A stretch of 21,385 bases of DNA from Chthonomonas sp. UBA6659. Its GTDB lineage: Bacteria > Armatimonadota > Fimbriimonadia > Fimbriimonadales > Fimbriimonadaceae. The notes beneath the pieces are model-generated. The model did not search any database and was not told the DNA's origin. It saw only the letters and a list, made by a program, of their open reading frames with translations. The stretch lies in assembly GCA_002455425.1 (NCBI GenBank), contig DKKT01000054.1, positions 1-21,385 on the forward strand, given 5' to 3'. Below are positions 1-7,210 of the stretch, piece after piece (the stretch's first letter is position 1; every line of letters starts with the position of its first letter). A program made the translations under genes and the position numbers.

Positions 1-158
1 TCTCCTCCAGTGGAGGAGAAGGGTGAACTTGGGAGGTTCCCCTCGCCCCAAGAATGATGGGGAGAGGGGGAACGGGGTGAGGGGCATGACCTCCCCGCCT
101 TTGGGGGAGAGGTCGCTGAGCGAAGCGAACCGGGTGAGGTGGTCTCTCATCCGAGACC
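1..158. repeat. Tandem array of short hairpins, about 55-nt period
   Basis: Four hairpins follow each other: 1-9 with 11-19 (perfect 9 bp), 39-50 with 58-69 (12 bp, one mismatch), 91-96 with 104-109, and 141-146 with 153-158. Three of the units begin with the hexamer GGGTGA, at 21, 75 and 132, spaced 54 and 57 nt apart, each followed by its own hairpin. The only reading frames are low-complexity Arg/Gly/Pro-rich and have no ribosome binding site. It looks like an intergenic dispersed repeat of the REP/MITE kind; whether other copies exist in the genome cannot be seen from this window. Confidence 0.55.
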
Positions 159-189
159 GAAAACTCCCGGCCGGGCTGCGCACTTTGCC

Positions 190-223
190 GGGTTCCCCTC
201 GGCAAGGACCGCGAGGAGAACCC
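190..223 (-). terminator. Hairpin downstream of the dockerin-like gene
   Basis: The arms GGGTTCCCCTC (190-200) and GAGGAGAACCC (213-223) pair over 11 positions with one mismatch. The hairpin begins 13 nt past the stop codon of the minus-strand gene ending at 236. No U-run follows on the minus strand, so it may be an mRNA 3'-end stabiliser or another unit of the adjacent repeat array rather than a classical intrinsic terminator. Confidence 0.4.
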
Positions 224-235
224 GCTGGATTGTGA

Positions 236-1354
236 TCAGTCTCCGTCGGTTCCGAAGTTCTTCACGAGAATGTCGAAGTCATCGGAGTCGACTCCTCCCG
301 ATCCGTCGAGGTCGCCGTCCGGGCTCGAAGTGCCGAAGTTGGCGACCAAGATATCGAAGTCATCGGAGTTGATCATGTTGTCGCCGTTGATGTCTCCGTT
401 GACCAGCGAGAACATCAGTCCCGAGGCATTCGCGACGGTGTCCACGATGCCCGCGCTGCGGCGGAGCCAAGGCTCAGGCTTGATCGTGAGCCGGTAGGGT
501 CCGGCAACCGGGGGCAGGTTCTGGGTGATGAAGTTCCCGCTGCTGTCGACCTGGACCTTCGCAGTGTGGACCACGATCGAGGGATCGCTGACGTCCCGGA
601 ACTCCAAGTTCACGAAGTTCGGGAACATCGCCACTCGATCTGTGAATTGGACCGAACCGCTCACCGTCACCTGGCCGTTCACGATGGCGTCGACGTTGAG
701 CCTCGGACCTGGCGTAGTCGAGAGCGTATTCGTGTAGCCGGCGAACGTACACGAGCCGGCCGCATCGCCGTTGCTCACGATGAGGCGAAGGACGTTGCCA
801 CTGTTCAATTGGGCAATGACGTAGGCCTTGGCCGCGGGCGTGAGGACAAGGTCGGTATCGAAGGCGACACCCGTTCCGAGCGAAGCATCGAAGAAGTTCG
901 AGCCGAGATTCCACTTCGGTTCAAGCTGCGCGGCGATGCCGCTCGGCGGTGCCGTCGCATCGAATTTGAGCGGGCAGTAGTTCGGGAGAAGCGGGTCGGT
1001 GACCTGGGACAGTGTTGTCGCGTTGTCCTGGGTAATCCAGACGTCGAACGGGCCCGAGCGACTGAATGCGGCATTCGAGGAGGTCAGCTTCAGGGTCAAT
1101 CGACCGATATCGGTGACGGTGCCGACGATGCCGAGATTGGCGATCGTGAACTCCGCGACGCCGAAGCTCGCGAAGGTGCCGTTGTCGACGCCTTGCGCAT
1201 TGAAGAAGCGGAGTCCGTTCGAGCCGATCCGCGGCCCGGCCGGCTGAATCGTCAAATTGTAGGTTGCGAGCGACTCGTAGGGTCCCGCGAGTGTGGGGAG
1301 TGCGATGGCCATGGCCCCCGCGATGAGGATTGCAGAGAACGTGCGTGACATCAT
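236..1354 (-). CDS. Secreted protein with C-terminal dockerin-like calcium-binding repeats
   Basis: This 372-residue protein starts with a typical Sec signal peptide (basic MMSR, hydrophobic stretch ILIAGAMAIALPTLA, probable cleavage after LAG). Residues of about 30-215 form a beta-rich, Asn/Thr-rich region resembling the jelly-roll (DNRLRE-like) domains of surface proteins. About 215-318 looks like a second beta-sandwich. Residues 320-372 hold two near-identical EF-hand-like loops, DINGDNMINSDD and DLDGSGGVDSDD, each followed by FDILV and NFGT, which is the dockerin type I pattern. Two ATG codons are adjacent (1352-1354 and 1349-1351). The AGGAGG core at 1359-1364 sits only 4 nt before the first but 7 nt before the second, so the true start may be 1351. 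The protein is probably extracellular or surface-attached; no catalytic domain is visible. The dockerin-like call is firm, the upstream fold tentative. Confidence 0.85.
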   Translation of the reverse strand: MMSRTFSAILIAGAMAIALPTLAGPYESLATYNLTIQPAGPRIGSNGLRFFNAQGVDNGTFASFGVAEFTIANLGIVGTVTDIGRLTLKLTSSNAAFSRSGPFDVWITQDNATTLSQVTDPLLPNYCPLKFDATAPPSGIAAQLEPKWNLGSNFFDASLGTGVAFDTDLVLTPAAKAYVIAQLNSGNVLRLIVSNGDAAGSCTFAGYTNTLSTTPGPRLNVDAIVNGQVTVSGSVQFTDRVAMFPNFVNLEFRDVSDPSIVVHTAKVQVDSSGNFITQNLPPVAGPYRLTIKPEPWLRRSAGIVDTVANASGLMFSLVNGDINGDNMINSDDFDILVANFGTSSPDGDLDGSGGVDSDDFDILVKNFGTDGD

Positions 1355-1370
1355 TGGGCCTCCTTTCTGG

Positions 1371-1389
1371 TCGGCGGTGAAGCCGCCGA
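1371..1389 (-). promoter_or_regulatory. Hairpin in the 5' leader of the dockerin-like gene
   Basis: TCGGCGG (1371-1377) and CCGCCGA (1383-1389) form a perfect 7-bp stem with a 5-nt loop, ending just upstream of the ribosome binding site at 1359-1366. It could stabilise the leader or modulate translation. That is inference from the structure alone. Confidence 0.35.
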
Positions 1390-1407
1390 ATCCATCTTGG
1401 AGGCCGC

Positions 1408-1436
1408 GTGTTAGCGCCCGGTTTCCGTTCGGTTAA
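1408..1436 (-). promoter_or_regulatory. Possible sigma-70 promoter for the dockerin-like gene
   Basis: On the minus strand TTAACC (1436-1431) and TAACAC (1413-1408) are separated by exactly 17 nt. Matches to TTGACA/TATAAT are 4/6 and 3/6, so this is a weak call supported mainly by spacing and position in the 102-nt gap upstream of the gene. Confidence 0.3.
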
Positions 1437-1456
1437 GAGATGGCCCGGATTCGCGT

Positions 1457-2194
1457 TCAGGTAGCAGCAAGCCGTTTTCGCAACTTGGTCGCCCATCGTT
1501 TGGCGTTCCGCTCGGTCTTCGACAGCGGTCTGAGGATGTCGAGGGCGCGGCTGATCGCGGAAGGATGGAGGTTCTCAGCCAAACCATTGCCCCGGAACGT
1601 CCAGATCCCGTTTCGACTGGCGGATCCGGCGTCGGCGATCGAATCGAGAACGAGGTGACTCAGCTCGGGCGACCAACTCCGGTGATCCTCGAGAAGCGAC
1701 CACACGATCAACGCCCGCTTTGGGTTCCACTGCTTCACGAGATCCTGAAGGATGGTGTCGGCGCGTTCCGGGTCGAGCACGCCGATGAGGGTGAAGTCGA
1801 ACTGAAAGAAGATGACCATCGCGTGCGCGGCGCGGATGAGGGCTTCCGCCGCCGCAGCGTCCTGATCGCGAATCGCAGCCGTTTGGAGGCCATAGAGCAG
1901 GACCGCCCCGTTGCGCACCTCGATTCCACGGTGGACGGCCTCGGCATAACCTCCGAAGCGCGCGGCGATCTCGGCCGCCGGGAGCAGCCCGATCACGGTG
2001 CACAGCGGGAGCGTGCTCGGATCGAGTCCGAGGACCATAGGCGGGCGGTACGCCTTGAGCGGCAGGTACTCGGGATCGTCCTCCGGGATGAGGGGGAAGT
2101 TCTCGACGCCGAATGCATTCGAAGTGGCGACGAGATGGGCATCCGCGAGGGCTCGGACGCGCTCGATATCGATGGGGATGGGCGCTTTAGGCAT
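1457..2194 (-). CDS. Hypothetical protein, 245 residues
   Basis: I do not recognise a family. The protein is probably cytoplasmic: there is no signal peptide, and the only hydrophobic stretch (about residues 125-140, AMVIFFQFDFTLIGVLD) is short and looks like a buried strand. The N-terminal third is proline-rich (PLIPEDDPEYLPLKAYRPP), the middle is helical and Ala-rich, and the C-terminus is very basic (TERNAKRWATKLRKRLAAT). The ATG at 2194 is preceded by AGAGGT with about 9 nt spacing, a reasonable ribosome binding site. Codon use matches the GC-rich neighbours, and this frame has the best composition of the six here. The gene lies in the same direction as the dockerin-like gene, with 102 nt between them that contain a possible promoter, so the two are probably separate units. 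Function unknown. Confidence 0.7.
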   Translation of the reverse strand: MPKAPIPIDIERVRALADAHLVATSNAFGVENFPLIPEDDPEYLPLKAYRPPMVLGLDPSTLPLCTVIGLLPAAEIAARFGGYAEAVHRGIEVRNGAVLLYGLQTAAIRDQDAAAAEALIRAAHAMVIFFQFDFTLIGVLDPERADTILQDLVKQWNPKRALIVWSLLEDHRSWSPELSHLVLDSIADAGSASRNGIWTFRGNGLAENLHPSAISRALDILRPLSKTERNAKRWATKLRKRLAAT

Positions 2195-2230
2195 CGTGTT
2201 CGACCTCTGGAGCGCTGTTCGTCGGTTCGC

Positions 2231-2470
2231 TTAGCATCCGCCGAGCCCGTGCGCCCGCGGGCTACCTTTCCAGTGAGCCTGCTCATATCCGGATCGGAAA
2301 TGCTCGCCCCGCGTCGCGGGCAACGCCATTCGAGCGGCATGACAATCTTCGAGCTCCCGATGGTACGCGCCTCGGATCGCGAGATAGCGGTCCACTGTTC
2401 GCGGATCTGCGACCCAACAGTCCTGGTTCATCACTCGAAGGAATTGTACTGCAACTCTGTCGCCTCGCAA
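2231..2470 (-). pseudogene. Possible relic or small ORF, unknown
   Basis: A minus-strand frame ending at 2231 contains a stretch that reads like real protein: VMNQDCWVADPRTVDRY followed by LAIRGAYHRELEDCHAA. It lacks the Arg/Ser/Pro excess typical of antisense frames, but the remainder of the frame does look random and no good ribosome binding site precedes any start (the in-frame ATG of MNQDC lies near 2431). It may be the remnant of a disrupted gene at the edge of the inserted cassette, or chance. I cannot name a family. Confidence 0.2.
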
Positions 2471-2615
2471 GGGCCGCGACGAGCCAATGCTTCGTGAAGA
2501 GACCTGACAATGGACGGCTGACCGACCACAATGTGGCGGTTGCGATCCGGCTTCGATTGCCGGGCGGGTACATTGGTGAGCACATAGTCCCTTGTAAGTT
2601 TTCCTATACAGGGGC

Positions 2616-2644
2616 TTGCAGTGCTCAAAGAGGGTGTGTATCTG
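2616..2644 (+). promoter_or_regulatory. Weak candidate promoter for the HTH-DUF3800 pair
   Basis: TTGCAG (2616-2621) and TATCTG (2639-2644) are spaced 17 nt apart, about 95 nt upstream of the first gene. The -10 match is poor. TATAGA at 2651-2656 is an alternative -10 without a good -35. Position and AT-rich context are the main support. Confidence 0.2.
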
Positions 2645-2740
2645 CGGACCTATAGATAAGAAGACCTAGCAAGAGGCAACTGCAAACATCGAGCAGGTAG
2701 AAGCAGCCGCGGCCCGGATGGGTTCAAATACGATGCGTCC

Positions 2741-3166
2741 ATGACGAAAGAGCGCGGAAAGAGTCGTGCGACGAGTCCAAAGAGCCAAGGTCGTGCCCCA
2801 GCCGACCGTTGGACTCCGGTTCTCGTGAAGGAAGGCTGGACGCCAGTCTCCGAGTCTTTTCTGCGGCTGTATGGCGGAATGCACCCGCCGATCTCCGCCG
2901 GGGAGGCGATGTTCATCATTCAACTCCTAAGCTTCAAGTGGGACCGCTCGATGCCTCGACCTGGCCTCAGGACTTTAGCTCAGAGGATGGGCGTGAGCGA
3001 CACCCAGGTGCGGAGCTACGCTCGGAGCCTTGAGAAGAATGGGTACCTCAAGCGCATCTTACGGGTAGGGCAGACGAATCGGTTCGATCTTGGTCCGCTC
3101 TTTGCGGCTCTGGGGGATGAACTCCAAGGGAATCCTGTTCGCAAGCCTGAGGAGGATTTCGATTGA
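2741..3166 (+). CDS. Winged helix-turn-helix protein paired with DUF3800
   Basis: This is a 141-residue DNA-binding protein. Residues 1-25 are basic and disordered-looking. Residues 33-68 (EGWTPVSESFLRLY through QLLSFKWDRS) and the following LRTLAQRMGVSDTQVRSY resemble the N-terminal winged helix of replication-initiator-like and MarR-like proteins. The recognition region is about residues 75-101, with a wing at 102-117 (YLKRILRVGQTNRFDL). The start at 2741 has no strong ribosome binding site and is chosen because the frame opens there. The gene overlaps the next by 4 nt, and the AGGAGG used by the next gene (3150-3155) lies inside its last codons, so the two are translationally coupled. It is likely either the autorepressor of the pair or the targeting subunit that works with the DUF3800 protein. 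The HTH call is firm; the role is inferred. Confidence 0.8.
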   Translation: MTKERGKSRATSPKSQGRAPADRWTPVLVKEGWTPVSESFLRLYGGMHPPISAGEAMFIIQLLSFKWDRSMPRPGLRTLAQRMGVSDTQVRSYARSLEKNGYLKRILRVGQTNRFDLGPLFAALGDELQGNPVRKPEEDFD

Positions 3167-4038
3167 GTCACCTGCTCTTCATGGACGAAAGCGGGCACGA
3201 CGGCAGAGGCCCCTACGAAGTTCGAGGTGGAGTTGCGCTTCCTTCAGATCGGGTGTGGAAGTTCACACGCCGGATGCGTGGTCTTGAATCTCGGTGCTTT
3301 GGCGACTTGCTTCGAAATCACGGCTCCGAGCTTCACGGAATCAAGCTCATGGAACGGCGGCGGCTACGCCTTGCACGTTCGAGGCCGAACTTCCCCGATG
3401 ACGAGCGACAGGCGCTCTGCAGAACCTATCTGGGGCAAGGGCGCAATGGGCAGGCTCCAACACTCGAAATGGCTATTGCCTATGGACAGGCTGGAGTTCT
3501 GTTCGTCGGTAAGCTGTTGGATCTCATCAAGAACCACCGTGGTCGAGTTTTCGCGTCCATCGTCCCTTCAGGCCAGGCTGCACCAGTCCGAAGTGTGCCA
3601 CAGACGTTTGTTCGAAGAGACGTGTGTCTCCTCTTTGAGCGATTCTACTACTTTCTGGAGGAGATGGAATCGGATGGGATACTCGTCCTGGATGAAACGG
3701 ATCGAACGGACGACAAGCGCTTCTTGTCCCGTCTTGAGCGCTACTTTTCGCGGCACGAAGTTGGCAAGACTCACGCCAATCTCATCATTCCGACTCCGCT
3801 CTTCACCGCGTCAGAGATGTCGTACCCGATTCAAGCCGCCGACATCGTGATTTATCTCATAGCGAATGGTCTGCGGCTTCCCGCCATGAGTGTCTCTGCT
3901 CGCGATGACCTGAAGAGAAGCTGGATCGAGAAAGTCCAGGGGTTGCAGTACGAAACGGCTCGTACCGACCGATATGGTGACGTGTTCACCAGACGCTCGA
4001 TCCTCTTCGTCGAAGACCCGTGGGGGGTGAGAAGATAG
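3163..4038 (+). CDS. DUF3800 family protein, predicted RNase H-like metal-dependent enzyme
   Basis: The 291-residue protein has the family's hallmark N-terminus LLFMDESGHDG (acidic D8, E9), a central strand with acidic residues ILVLDETD (D177), and a C-terminal SYPIQAADIVIYLIA with D227. These are the spaced carboxylates expected of an RNase H-like fold, so a metal-dependent nuclease activity is plausible, but no member-level function is established that I can rely on. The start is TTG at 3163: AGGAGG at 3150-3155 gives 7 nt spacing, and TTG overlaps the TGA of the upstream gene. Composition is less GC-rich than the neighbours (3601-3660 has 28 G+C in 60). Domain DUF3800 is a confident call. 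A role in defence or mobile DNA is inference from the pairing with an HTH gene, the composition and the gene-poor flank. Confidence 0.85.
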   Translation: MSHLLFMDESGHDGRGPYEVRGGVALPSDRVWKFTRRMRGLESRCFGDLLRNHGSELHGIKLMERRRLRLARSRPNFPDDERQALCRTYLGQGRNGQAPTLEMAIAYGQAGVLFVGKLLDLIKNHRGRVFASIVPSGQAAPVRSVPQTFVRRDVCLLFERFYYFLEEMESDGILVLDETDRTDDKRFLSRLERYFSRHEVGKTHANLIIPTPLFTASEMSYPIQAADIVIYLIANGLRLPAMSVSARDDLKRSWIEKVQGLQYETARTDRYGDVFTRRSILFVEDPWGVRR

Positions 4039-4174
4039 GAGGAGAAGGCAAGACACACCTGCAAGACGACCTTTCGGCGGTCCCAGGGGCCGAGCCTCCA
4101 ACCACCATGATGGCACAAAGTAGAGCGAAAGTCAGCCAGGAGAGGACCTCAGGCGAGTGACGAGTCCAATAGCC

Positions 4175-6775
4175 TCAATCCCACCAGAAGGAGACCCGGC
4201 GGTGTTCGACGACCAGCTTCTCCAGTGCGTCGACCGACTCGACCCCTTGATCGACCAGGTCGGGGCAGAACGCCTCCAGTTCGGCGGCAAATGCCGCCGT
4301 GTCCTCTGGGAGCCGCTCGAACTTCAACTCGAAGGCGTCGTAGCCGACTCCGATCAGGGTCCAGCCGAGGTGCTCCCAGGCATCGAGCTTCTCCAAGATC
4401 TCGAAGACGCCGACATCGCTTTCGCCGGCATGCGGGCTGATGAGCGCGATCACGGTACGCGGGTCGCCGGTCGGCAGCGTGAGCAACCGGTTCGGGTGGA
4501 TCGGGTGGGCCCGCCACCACCCCGTCCAAAACGGCTCGGTTTGCCCGTAATCGACGGCGATCTGACGGGGCACCTCGGACGTAGCGAGAAAGTGGGCGGC
4601 CGTCGCGTTCTGGCCCTCTGCAAGGAGTTGCTCCTCCCGCGTCTTGATCGGACCGCTCAGATCGTACGCGAAGCCGCCACTGCCTTCGATCGGGGTTGCT
4701 TCGACGCCGAGCGTCGCGCCGAGCTGCCCAACGTGAGTCAGGAATTCCGGCCGTTCGCCGTCGCGTAGAAGCGCACGCGTGGCGAGGAACGGGGCTGCGG
4801 AGGGACCGGGATCGGCCCCGGCACGGACGAGGAGATCGAAGACGTCCCAGCATCGTCGGGCGGCCGCCAAGAGTGCGCAAGATCGATTCAAGAAGACGAT
4901 CGCGTTCGGATCCGCGCCTTCATTCAAAAGCTCGGCGACCGTGGTGGCATCGGGGGGCGGGTAGTCGCTCAGCAGGCCCACGAGTCGGCGAGTCGCGAGT
5001 CGGGCCGGATCGCTTGCCGGAAACAGCCTGCACATGTTCTCGTTGCCTGTAAGGGCCGCAAGCTCGATCGGCCGCGAGCCCCCGGCACCCTCGGTACCCG
5101 GATCGGCACCTGCCTCAAGCAACAGCCGCGCGCTCTCGACCGATCCGGAGAGGATCGCGAAGGCGACGGCTGGTTGGCCCGTAGGATCTCGGCCGTTCGG
5201 ATCGGCTCCCAGTCGAAGCAGAGTCGCGACCATATCAGGTTCGAGGTGCTGGGCGAGGGGCGAAGGTGCGTTCGGGGCTTCAACGTCGAGCCCGGCCCTG
5301 GCGAGGATTTCGACGACGTCGACGAGATCGTGGCGGGCTGCCCGCCCGATCAGGTCCGGCCCGTCCGTGGAGGACGGACGGAACCGGGCCAGAATCGCGG
5401 CGACCGCCTTCACGACGTCCTTCGGCTCTGCTCGCCAAGTGCTTTCGAAGACGTGGCCGAGGAGGCGGGTGAGCGATTCGTCGGGAGCAAGTTCCGCCCC
5501 GCGCTCGGCGAGGAGTCGTACACCGGCCACATGTCCGTTTTGAGCCACCACCATCAGGGGTGATGCACCGTCGCTGCGCGGACGGCGGATGTCGAGGTGA
5601 GGCAGGAGTCGTTTGAGCGCATCGGTGCGTCCCTCGATGCTGAGAGCGTCCCAATGTTCGCCGCTCGCGGAGTCGAATTGGGCGCCCAGCCCGATCAAGT
5701 GCTCGGCGATGGCGGTCTTTCCTTCCCAGCACGCGGCCAGAAGGAACGGATTCGCAGGCAGATCGGCCCCAATATCGGCCCCGGCTTCGACCAAGGCTCT
5801 CACCGTCTCCAACGGCCCGAAGTAGCAAGCTTGGAGCAGGGGTGGCTCATCGTCGTCGTTGCGCAAGGCCGGGCTGGCCCCTCCGTCGAGCAAGGCCCGG
5901 ACGACCTTCGGGGCTTTGCGTGCGGCGGCGATGTGCAAGGCTGTGTCGCCTTCTGGAGTCGTGACGTCGGGGTCGGCTCCGCAGGCGAGAAGTGCCTTCA
6001 CGGCCTCGGTTCGCCCGTGAAACGCCGCTCGCATCAGTGCGGTCCAACCTATGCTGGTCGATAACTGCAGGGTCGTACCCTCGCCTCGCTCTCGGGGATG
6101 CGCGGCCCGGTCGCGCGCTTCGACGTCCGCGTTCCGAGCGACCAGGAGGTCGATCGCCTCGACTCGCCCCGCCTCTGCCGCGGCCATCAAGGCCGTGGTG
6201 CTGCCTTGGGCGCGCCACGGACGATTTACCCGTTCGGGCGTCGCCAACCGCTTGAGGGTCTCAAGATCTCCCGACCGGGAGGCGGCTACGAGGGACTTGA
6301 TGTCGGCGTCCTCGGCGCTGAGGGCCTTCCGACGCGCGAGCACCGGCTTCTGCAACGGCTTACCCATGCCTCCCGCCAAGCCGGGCGCAAGCACCCAATC
6401 GTCGCCGGGGAAAAAAGGCAGGGCGTCGGCGGCGAGAAGACGGGTGACGCCTTCGGGCCAATCGCTCAAGATCGCGGCCGAGAGCGGGACCCGCTGCATC
6501 CCGTCCGGTCGATCGACGTTCGCCCCGCGTTCCAGAAGGAGTTCGAGACAGTGGGTCGCCTTGTGGAGTGCCGCATGAACCAAGGGCACCTCGTCGCCGT
6601 TGCCGTTGGGGTCGAGCCCGTGGTCGAGGCAGTAGCTGAGCACTTCGGCGCGATCCGTTTCGATCGCCGCGATCCACACGGCGAAGGGAGACTCCTCACG
6701 ATCGGCCAGGAGATCTTCGCCCGTGGCGATGAGCTGGGAAAGGTCGCCGCGTCTGGCAAGGCCGAAGAGGTCCAC
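4175..6775 (-). CDS. Large ankyrin-repeat protein with DUF4253-like C-terminal domain
   Basis: The 866-residue protein is mostly ankyrin repeats: about 1-135 (for example LVHAALHKATHCLELLLERG), about 190-420 with canonical copies such as GWTALMRAAFHGRTEAVKAL and GDTALHIAAARKAPKVVRAL, and a second block at about 470-680. No signal peptide or membrane segment is seen. Residues of about 737-866 form a separate domain. Its ending FCPDLVDQGVESVDALEKL then RRVSFWWD, preceded by LGWTLIGVGYDAFELKFERL, matches my memory of DUF4253 proteins. The start is GTG at 6773-6775 with a weak ribosome binding site; it faces rnpB across about 30 nt. The repeats imply a protein-binding scaffold; the partner is unknown. 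The stop follows FWWD directly, so the C-terminus is intact. No operon partner is apparent. The 136-nt gap to the DUF3800 gene contains nothing recognisable. Confidence 0.85.
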   Translation of the reverse strand: MDLFGLARRGDLSQLIATGEDLLADREESPFAVWIAAIETDRAEVLSYCLDHGLDPNGNGDEVPLVHAALHKATHCLELLLERGANVDRPDGMQRVPLSAAILSDWPEGVTRLLAADALPFFPGDDWVLAPGLAGGMGKPLQKPVLARRKALSAEDADIKSLVAASRSGDLETLKRLATPERVNRPWRAQGSTTALMAAAEAGRVEAIDLLVARNADVEARDRAAHPRERGEGTTLQLSTSIGWTALMRAAFHGRTEAVKALLACGADPDVTTPEGDTALHIAAARKAPKVVRALLDGGASPALRNDDDEPPLLQACYFGPLETVRALVEAGADIGADLPANPFLLAACWEGKTAIAEHLIGLGAQFDSASGEHWDALSIEGRTDALKRLLPHLDIRRPRSDGASPLMVVAQNGHVAGVRLLAERGAELAPDESLTRLLGHVFESTWRAEPKDVVKAVAAILARFRPSSTDGPDLIGRAARHDLVDVVEILARAGLDVEAPNAPSPLAQHLEPDMVATLLRLGADPNGRDPTGQPAVAFAILSGSVESARLLLEAGADPGTEGAGGSRPIELAALTGNENMCRLFPASDPARLATRRLVGLLSDYPPPDATTVAELLNEGADPNAIVFLNRSCALLAAARRCWDVFDLLVRAGADPGPSAAPFLATRALLRDGERPEFLTHVGQLGATLGVEATPIEGSGGFAYDLSGPIKTREEQLLAEGQNATAAHFLATSEVPRQIAVDYGQTEPFWTGWWRAHPIHPNRLLTLPTGDPRTVIALISPHAGESDVGVFEILEKLDAWEHLGWTLIGVGYDAFELKFERLPEDTAAFAAELEAFCPDLVDQGVESVDALEKLVVEHRRVSFWWD

Positions 6776-6796
6776 GCCCCAAACCTACCACACCGG

Positions 6797-6802
6797 TACA
6801 CT
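6797..6802 (+). promoter_or_regulatory. Candidate -10 element for rnpB
   Basis: TACACT lies 7-8 nt upstream of the predicted 5' region of RNase P RNA. Any -35 element would fall at about 6774, within the first codons of the divergent ankyrin gene, and no good match to TTGACA is seen there. Assigned by position only. Confidence 0.3.
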
Positions 6803-6803
6803 G

Positions 6804-7128
6804 CGAATCGAGTCGGCCGGGTGGCGGCTCCGACTTCGGTCGGAGAGGAAAGTCCGGACTTCACAGGGCACGGCGCCCGGCGCAAGCCGGGGCGGGGCGA
6901 CCCGACGGAAAGTGCCACAGAAACAAACCGCCTCGGCTTGCCGGGGTAAGGGTGAAATGGTGCGGTAAGAGCGCACCGGCGTTCCGGGTAACCGGGCGGC
7001 CGGGCAAACCCCGCCGGAAGCAAGGCCAAATAGGGAGGGGCTGACGTGGCCCGCCGACCCTCCGGGTTGGCCGCTCAGACAAATCGCCACACAAAGACAG
7101 AATCCGGCTTACAGGCCGACTCACTTCG
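6804..7128 (+). ncRNA. rnpB: RNase P RNA, bacterial class A
   Basis: This is the catalytic RNA that trims the 5' leader from pre-tRNAs, acting with the RnpA protein. The universally conserved blocks appear in order: GAGGAAAGTCC (6845), GACGGAAAGTGCCACAGAAA (6904-6923), GGTGAAATGGTGCGGTAAGA with GCGCACCG (around 6952-6978), GGGCAAACCCC (7002-7012), CCAAATAGG and ACAGAATCCGGCTTA (7097-7111). Helix P1 is GAGTCGGCC (6810-6818) paired with GGCCGACTC (7114-7122), extendable by CGAA (6804-6807) with TTCG (7125-7128). The order and spacing give a complete molecule of about 320 nt. The ends are set from P1 and could move by several bases. Confidence 0.97.
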
Positions 7129-7141
7129 GGACCTTGGTCCC
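7128..7141 (+). terminator. Short hairpin at the 3' end of rnpB
   Basis: GGGACC (7128-7133) and GGTCCC (7136-7141) would leave a 2-nt loop, so in practice it would be a stem of about 5 bp. It directly abuts P1 of RNase P RNA. No T-run follows, so termination may be incomplete and transcription could continue into the downstream small ORFs. Confidence 0.35.
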
Positions 7142-7210
7142 GCAGCGGTTCTCGGGAACTCAGGTATGGTCTTGTATGCGCCGGCTACGGCGCAGATCTC
7201 CAGGAGGCCG

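Larger units (their letters stand above)
2195..2740. other. Gene-poor gap of 546 bp
   Basis: No convincing gene is seen. GC content drops from left to right, and the part from about 2580 to 2740 is noticeably AT-richer (for example the stretch around CTATAGATAAG), like the cassette that follows. Minus-strand frames between 2231 and 2628 look partly protein-like but are broken; see the separate entry. This gap marks the change from ordinary GC-rich sequence to the HTH-DUF3800 cassette and may contain the left boundary of an insertion. No direct repeat or inverted terminal repeat is obvious by eye. Confidence 0.5.

Noticed and set aside
1..235. CRISPR array
   Set aside because: The units share only GGGTGA and a hairpin layout; there are no near-identical direct repeats of 23-40 nt with spacers and no cas genes in the window.
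4039..4174. Terminator or gene between DUF3800 and the ankyrin gene
   Set aside because: No stem of more than a few base pairs and no frame with a ribosome binding site could be found.
6804..7128. Protein frames across rnpB
   Set aside because: All conserved RNase P RNA blocks are in order; overlapping frames are chance.
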